Source of the DNA: Collinsella sp.
Lineage (GTDB): Bacteria > Actinomycetota > Coriobacteriia > Coriobacteriales > Coriobacteriaceae
Assembly (NCBI GenBank): GCA_019419525.1
Contig: DXZU01000007.1
Span: forward strand, 78,298-142,297
Direction of reading: 5' to 3'
Length of the DNA stretch: 64,000 nucleotides
The notes under the pieces are model-generated. The model saw only the letters and a program-made list of their open reading frames with translations, ran no database searches and had not been told where the DNA came from. Each line of letters starts with the position of its first letter. Within the stretch, counting starts at the first letter, position 1. This document shows positions 60,129 to 64,000 of this stretch, piece by piece. The position numbers were made by a program, and so were the translations under genes.

Positions 60129-60147
60129 GTGAGCCATGGCTAACACA
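60129..60147. promoter_or_regulatory. AGCCATGGCT palindrome in the divergent promoter
   Basis: GTGAGCCATGGCTAACAC around the 10-base palindrome AGCCATGGCT, between the AraC gene and the ABC genes. A stronger copy is at 63849-63866. Both resemble a DtxR/IdeR box split by AT. Confidence 0.5.
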
Positions 60148-60198
60148 TCAATGATAAGTTCATTACGGTTAACTCTCAAGCCGTTAGAAGGGAATCTC

Positions 60199-62022
60199 AT
60201 GGCAAAGGGGTCAAAAAGGGAAGGCGGCGGTATCGGCGAGCTGCTTGCATATGCCGGCGACCGCAAATTCCTAACGTATTTGGGCATGGCTCTCTCGGCG
60301 CTCTCGCAGCTGCTGAGCTTTGGCCCGTTCGTGTGCATTTGGCTTGTCGCGCGCGATCTGATCGCCGTGGCGCCTAACTGGAGCGAAGCCTGCGGCATCG
60401 CGACGTATGGCTGGTGGGCCGTGGGGTTTGCGCTGGCAAGCATCGTGGTCTATTTCGTGGGGCTCATGTGCACGCACCTGTCTGCGTTTCGCTGCGCGTC
60501 CAATATTCGCAAGACTACGAGCGAGCACCTGCTTAAGCTGCCGCTTGGCTACTTTGACACACACGCCACCGGTGAGCTGCGCCGTATCGTAGACGGATGC
60601 GCCGCCTCCACCGAGACCCTGCTCGCGCACATGCTACCCGATATCGCCGGCGCCACCGCCATGGTCGCAGGTCTGCTCGTGCTGCTTTTCGCCCTCGATT
60701 GGCGCTTGGGCGCGGCATGCCTTATCTCGGTCGCCGTTTCGCTTGGCGCCATGGCCACCATGATGAGCGGCAAGGGCGCCGAGTTCATGAAGGCCTACAT
60801 GGGCGCGCTGGTCAAGATGAACAAGACCGGTACCGAATACGTACGCGGCATTCCCGTGGTCAAGGTGTTTCAGCAGACGGTCTATTCCTTTAAGGCGTTC
60901 CACGACGCGATCGCCGAATACGCCGACATGGCGCAAAGCTATGCGGGCACGTTTTGCCGAGGTCCGCAGGTACTCAACCTTACCGCGCTCAATGGTCTTG
61001 TGACATTCCTGTTGCCCGTGGCGTTACTGTTGGCGCCGGGCGAGACGGACTTCGCGCATTTTATGGCCAACTTCACGTTTTACGCGATATTTTCGGCCGT
61101 GGTACCGACGGCCATGACCAAGCTTATGTTTGTGGGCGAGGCGTCTCAGATGAGTGCCGATTCGCTGGCGCGCATCCGAAGCGTTATGGATTCCAAACAG
61201 CTCTCCGTACCTGCCCAGCCCAAGCACCCTGTTGGCAGCGATGTGCGCTTTGAGGACGTGAGCTTTACCTACGAGGGTGCCGAAGCGCCTGCCGTCGATC
61301 ATGTGAGCTTTAGCGTTCCCGCAGGCAGCACCCTTGCGTTGGTTGGTCCCTCGGGCGGCGGTAAGTCAACCTGCGCAAGCCTGATCCCGCGTTTTTGGGA
61401 TGTTTGTTCGGGTCGCGTGCTCGTGGGCGGCGTAGACGTTCGCGATATGGATCCGCACGAGCTCATGGACCAGGTCGCCTTCGTGTTCCAGACCAACCAG
61501 CTGTTCCGGCAAACACTTGCCGATAACGTGCGCGCTTCCAAGCCTACGGCCACTGACGACGAAGTGCGTGCGGCCCTCTCCGCAGCTCAGTGCGACGACA
61601 TTGTGGCCAAGCTTCCACAGGGCATCAATACCATGCTCGGTGCTGGAGGGGCATATCTTTCGGGCGGCGAGGTGCAGCGCGTAGCACTCGCCCGCGCGAT
61701 CCTTAAAGACGCGCCTATCGTGGTGCTCGATGAGGCCACGGCGTTTGCCGACCCCGAGAACGAGGCGCTTATCCAGCGTGCCTTTAGCAAGCTGGCGGCG
61801 GGTCGCACAGTCATTATGATCGCGCACCGGCTTTCGACCGTGGTGGGGGCCGACAAGATCGTGGTGCTCAACCAAGGTAGCGTGCAGGAGACTGGCACCC
61901 ATGCCAAGCTGCTGTCCCAAAACGGTCTATACGCCAAGATGTGGGCCGAATACGAACAGGCCGCGAGCTGGAAGATCACTGCCGCCGCAGATGCCGCCGT
62001 CACGAAGGGAGGCGAGGCCTAA
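60199..62022 (+). CDS. ABC transporter, fused permease/ATPase, first subunit
   Basis: 607 aa with an N-terminal six-helix type IV exporter domain and a C-terminal ATPase: Walker A GPSGGGKST, signature YLSGGEVQRVA, Walker B IVVLDEATA, H-loop IAHRLST. The signature has Val where the common residue is Arg or Gln. GAAGGGAA precedes the ATG at 60199; the earlier one at 60136 has no site and overlaps the palindrome. It pairs with the next gene as a heterodimer of the IrtAB/YbtPQ type, so substrate is likely an iron-siderophore or a peptide. Confidence 0.88.
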   Translation: MAKGSKREGGGIGELLAYAGDRKFLTYLGMALSALSQLLSFGPFVCIWLVARDLIAVAPNWSEACGIATYGWWAVGFALASIVVYFVGLMCTHLSAFRCASNIRKTTSEHLLKLPLGYFDTHATGELRRIVDGCAASTETLLAHMLPDIAGATAMVAGLLVLLFALDWRLGAACLISVAVSLGAMATMMSGKGAEFMKAYMGALVKMNKTGTEYVRGIPVVKVFQQTVYSFKAFHDAIAEYADMAQSYAGTFCRGPQVLNLTALNGLVTFLLPVALLLAPGETDFAHFMANFTFYAIFSAVVPTAMTKLMFVGEASQMSADSLARIRSVMDSKQLSVPAQPKHPVGSDVRFEDVSFTYEGAEAPAVDHVSFSVPAGSTLALVGPSGGGKSTCASLIPRFWDVCSGRVLVGGVDVRDMDPHELMDQVAFVFQTNQLFRQTLADNVRASKPTATDDEVRAALSAAQCDDIVAKLPQGINTMLGAGGAYLSGGEVQRVALARAILKDAPIVVLDEATAFADPENEALIQRAFSKLAAGRTVIMIAHRLSTVVGADKIVVLNQGSVQETGTHAKLLSQNGLYAKMWAEYEQAASWKITAAADAAVTKGGEA

Positions 62023-63780
62023 ATGTTCGCCTCATTCCAAAAGAAGTATTTCCTATCCGATAAAGGCGTCGCCGGCGTAAAACGCGGCATTTTCTGGACC
62101 ACGCTCACCAATCTTATTACCATGGCCGGCATGGGCTTTTTATTCCTGGTTATGGCCGGCTTTGTCGAGCATCTCGCCAGCGGGGCTGACCTGCCGGATG
62201 CCCTGCCGATCGTGGGCGGCCTCCTGATCTTTTTTGTGTTGCTCTTTGCCTCTAACTGGCAGCAGTATTACTACACCTACTGCATCTTTTACGAGGAGTG
62301 CGGCAAGCAGCGTATGGAGATTGCCGAGCGCTTGCGCAAACTGCCGCTGTCGTTTTTTGGGCGTCGTGATCTGGCCGATTTAACCGAGACCATCATGGGT
62401 GACGTCCAGGCCATGGAGCACGCCTACAGCCACGTGCTGGGAGAGCTTTGGGGTGCCATCATCGCAAGCGCCATTGTGTTCGTGGCGTCGCTGTTCTTTT
62501 GCTGGCAGCTGGCAATCGCGGCGTTTTGGAGCGTTCCCGTGGCCTTTGCCGTGCTGTATCTGACACGCGGCCCCATGACCCCGGTGTTCGACCATGTGCG
62601 TGCCGAGAAGGTCAAGGTTACCGAGGCGATCCAGGAGACGCTCGACTGCGTGCGCGAGATCCGCGCCACCAACCAGGAGGCTCATTATCTTGAGGGGCTC
62701 AACGCCGTGATCGATGCCGAGGAGCGCGAGACCACCAAAGGCGAGCTCGCCAATGGGCTTTTGGTTAACTCCGCCTTTGCTATCCTGCGTCTGGGCATTG
62801 CCACCACGTTGGTCACGGGCGCTGCGATGGTCGCCTCCGGCCAGGTCGACTTTTTGATGATGTTTGCCTTCCTGCTTATGGTGAGCCGCATCTATGCGCC
62901 CTTTGATCAGGCGCTGATGCTGATGTCCGAGCTGTTTGCCGCCGAGTCGTCGGCCAAGCGCATGCGTTCCATCATGGAAGAGCCCGTGGCGCGGGGCAAC
63001 GAGAAATTTGAGCCCGTAGGCCACGATGTGGTGTTCAATCACGTGGCATTTGGCTATGGTGCGGGCGAGGACGGCCGCGCCGGCGAGAAAGTTCTTACCG
63101 ATGTGAGCTTTACCGCCAAGGAAGGCGAGGTCACGGCACTGGTCGGTCCTTCGGGCTCCGGTAAGTCTACGGTGAGCCGCCTGGCCGCACGCTTTTGGGA
63201 TGCCACCGAAGGCACGGTCACCGTGGGTGGCGTGGATGTTGCGAGCGTGGATCCCGAGGTGCTGCTGCGCGACTACGCCATTGTGTTCCAAGACGTGCTG
63301 CTCTTTGACGACACGGTGATGGGAAACATCCGTCTTGGTCGTCGCGATGCCACCGATGAGGAAGTGCTTGCTGCCGCGCGTGCCGCCAACTGCGACGAGT
63401 TTGTGAGCCGCATGCCGCAGGGCTATGACACCATGATCGGCGAGAACGGTTCCAAGCTGTCCGGCGGTGAGCGCCAGCGCATCTCTATCGCCCGTGCGCT
63501 GCTCAAAGACGCGCCTATCGTGCTGCTGGACGAGGCGACGGCGAGTTTGGATGTGGAGAACGAGACCGTGGTGCAGCAGGCGCTTTCCCGCCTGCTCGCA
63601 GGTAAGACGGTTATCGTTATTGCCCACCGTATGCGTACGGTGGAAAATGCCGACAAAATCGTTGTACTCAAGGATGGTGTGGTTGCCGAGCAGGGCACTC
63701 CGGCGCAGCTCAAGGCGGCAGGTGGAGAATTCGCCCGCATGGTGGCGCTGCAAAAGGAAGCAGCTGCCTGGCAGTTGTAA
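62023..63780 (+). CDS. ABC transporter, fused permease/ATPase, second subunit
   Basis: 585 aa with the same layout as the first subunit: six membrane helices, then Walker A GPSGSGKST, signature LSGGERQRIS, Walker B IVLLDEATA and H-loop IAHRMRT. Its ATG directly follows the stop of the first subunit, with GGGAGG inside that gene, so the two are translated in concert. Both ATPase halves look complete, so there may be two active sites. Confidence 0.9.
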   Translation: MFASFQKKYFLSDKGVAGVKRGIFWTTLTNLITMAGMGFLFLVMAGFVEHLASGADLPDALPIVGGLLIFFVLLFASNWQQYYYTYCIFYEECGKQRMEIAERLRKLPLSFFGRRDLADLTETIMGDVQAMEHAYSHVLGELWGAIIASAIVFVASLFFCWQLAIAAFWSVPVAFAVLYLTRGPMTPVFDHVRAEKVKVTEAIQETLDCVREIRATNQEAHYLEGLNAVIDAEERETTKGELANGLLVNSAFAILRLGIATTLVTGAAMVASGQVDFLMMFAFLLMVSRIYAPFDQALMLMSELFAAESSAKRMRSIMEEPVARGNEKFEPVGHDVVFNHVAFGYGAGEDGRAGEKVLTDVSFTAKEGEVTALVGPSGSGKSTVSRLAARFWDATEGTVTVGGVDVASVDPEVLLRDYAIVFQDVLLFDDTVMGNIRLGRRDATDEEVLAAARAANCDEFVSRMPQGYDTMIGENGSKLSGGERQRISIARALLKDAPIVLLDEATASLDVENETVVQQALSRLLAGKTVIVIAHRMRTVENADKIVVLKDGVVAEQGTPAQLKAAGGEFARMVALQKEAAAWQL

Positions 63781-63787
63781 GAAGGGG

Positions 63788-63806
63788 CAAAGGGACAGTC
63801 CCTTTG
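63788..63806. repeat. AAAGGGAC palindrome family, copy 3
   Basis: CAAAGGGAC (63788-63796) and GTCCCTTTG (63798-63806) around one A, 7 bases after the ABC stop; likely the terminator of the pair. Confidence 0.8.
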
Positions 63807-63848
63807 TCACATTGACAATCGGTTACTCCGCATCGTTAATTTTCAAAA

Positions 63849-63866
63849 GGTTAGCCATGGCTGACC
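63849..63866. promoter_or_regulatory. GGTTAGCCATGGCTGACC palindrome
   Basis: An 18-base palindrome with one mismatched pair, in the promoter-like region at the window end. It contains AGCCATGGCT, also found at 60131-60142, and resembles DtxR boxes with an AT insertion. It probably controls a gene beyond the window. Confidence 0.5.
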
Positions 63867-64000
63867 TAGATAGTTAGATAAAATTGAGATATTTCAAAAG
63901 CGTGCTCGAGCAAACTTGTTTACTCGGGTGCTGAGGCACCATGCCGCGGGTACCGTCAAGATTCTTTCGCAAATTGATTTAGCCGTCCTCGGCCCCGTCC
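63867..64000. other. Window end, no gene seen
   Basis: AT-rich then GC-rich DNA without a supported reading frame. It has a spaced palindrome, CGAG-C-AAAC-TT-GTTT-A-CTCG at 63907-63926, possibly a second operator. Confidence 0.45.

Noticed and set aside
63867..64000. Partial gene at the window end
   Set aside because: The only ATG-led frame stops after a few codons.

Overview
The window is GC-rich, densely coded bacterial DNA that looks like a gut Coriobacteriia chromosome, most likely Collinsella or a close relative. This is inferred from gene content and style, not from a marker gene: lar genes, kdpFABC/DE, feoAAB, a sortase-C pilus locus, gatCAB, a GlnR-like orphan regulator and many palindromic intergenic repeats. 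No rRNA, tRNA, CRISPR array or insertion sequence was recognised.

Layout. 0.4-5.2 kb: lactate racemase genes in two convergent units, larA plus a LarD-like channel on + and larB-larC-tetR on -, with a long nested palindrome where they meet and a perfect 11-bp inverted repeat upstream of larB. 5.2-8.4 kb: serB, aspS and an HPr-like protein with Asp at the regulatory-serine position. 8.5-11.9 kb: iron uptake (feoA, feoA, feoB, small Cys-rich protein). 12.2-20.4 kb: potassium uptake, kdpDE divergent from kdpFABC. 20.7-25.6 kb: a 2-enoate-reductase-like flavoenzyme, a GntR remnant, an orphan AAA+ ATPase surrounded by odd repeats, and a GntR regulator. 25.7-29.8 kb: a LacI regulator, an MNT-HEPN toxin-antitoxin pair whose antitoxin carries a RelB/DinJ-like N-terminus, a glutamine synthetase homologue that has lost key catalytic residues, and a GlnR-like regulator. 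29.9-32.1 kb: an AT-rich cassette of three exported or membrane proteins. 32.3-38.5 kb: htrA, ligA, a MerR regulator and a MATE exporter. 38.7-40.0 kb: a predicted nuclease gene bracketed by two nearly identical palindromic repeats. 40.1-45.0 kb: moaA, a moaC-mobB fusion, an MFS transporter and a HAD phosphatase. 45.3-55.0 kb: a pilus island (beta-helix adhesin, two pilins, a winged-helix gene, class C sortase). 55.3-58.8 kb: gatCAB. 59.1-63.8 kb: an AraC regulator divergent from a two-subunit ABC transporter, with DtxR-box-like palindromes.

Several metal and nutrient modules sit close together: nickel-dependent lactate racemisation, iron (feo and possibly the ABC pair), potassium, molybdenum cofactor and nitrogen sensing. 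The intergenic DNA carries at least four dispersed palindrome families plus two unique long nested palindromes. In one family the stem sequence changes on both sides in a compensatory way, so the fold or palindrome seems to be what is maintained.

The best candidates for something undescribed are the degenerate glutamine synthetase next to a GlnR-like regulator, the RHH-MntA/HepT system, the repeat-bracketed nuclease gene, and the 10-bp phased array of promoter-like units upstream of the ATPase.
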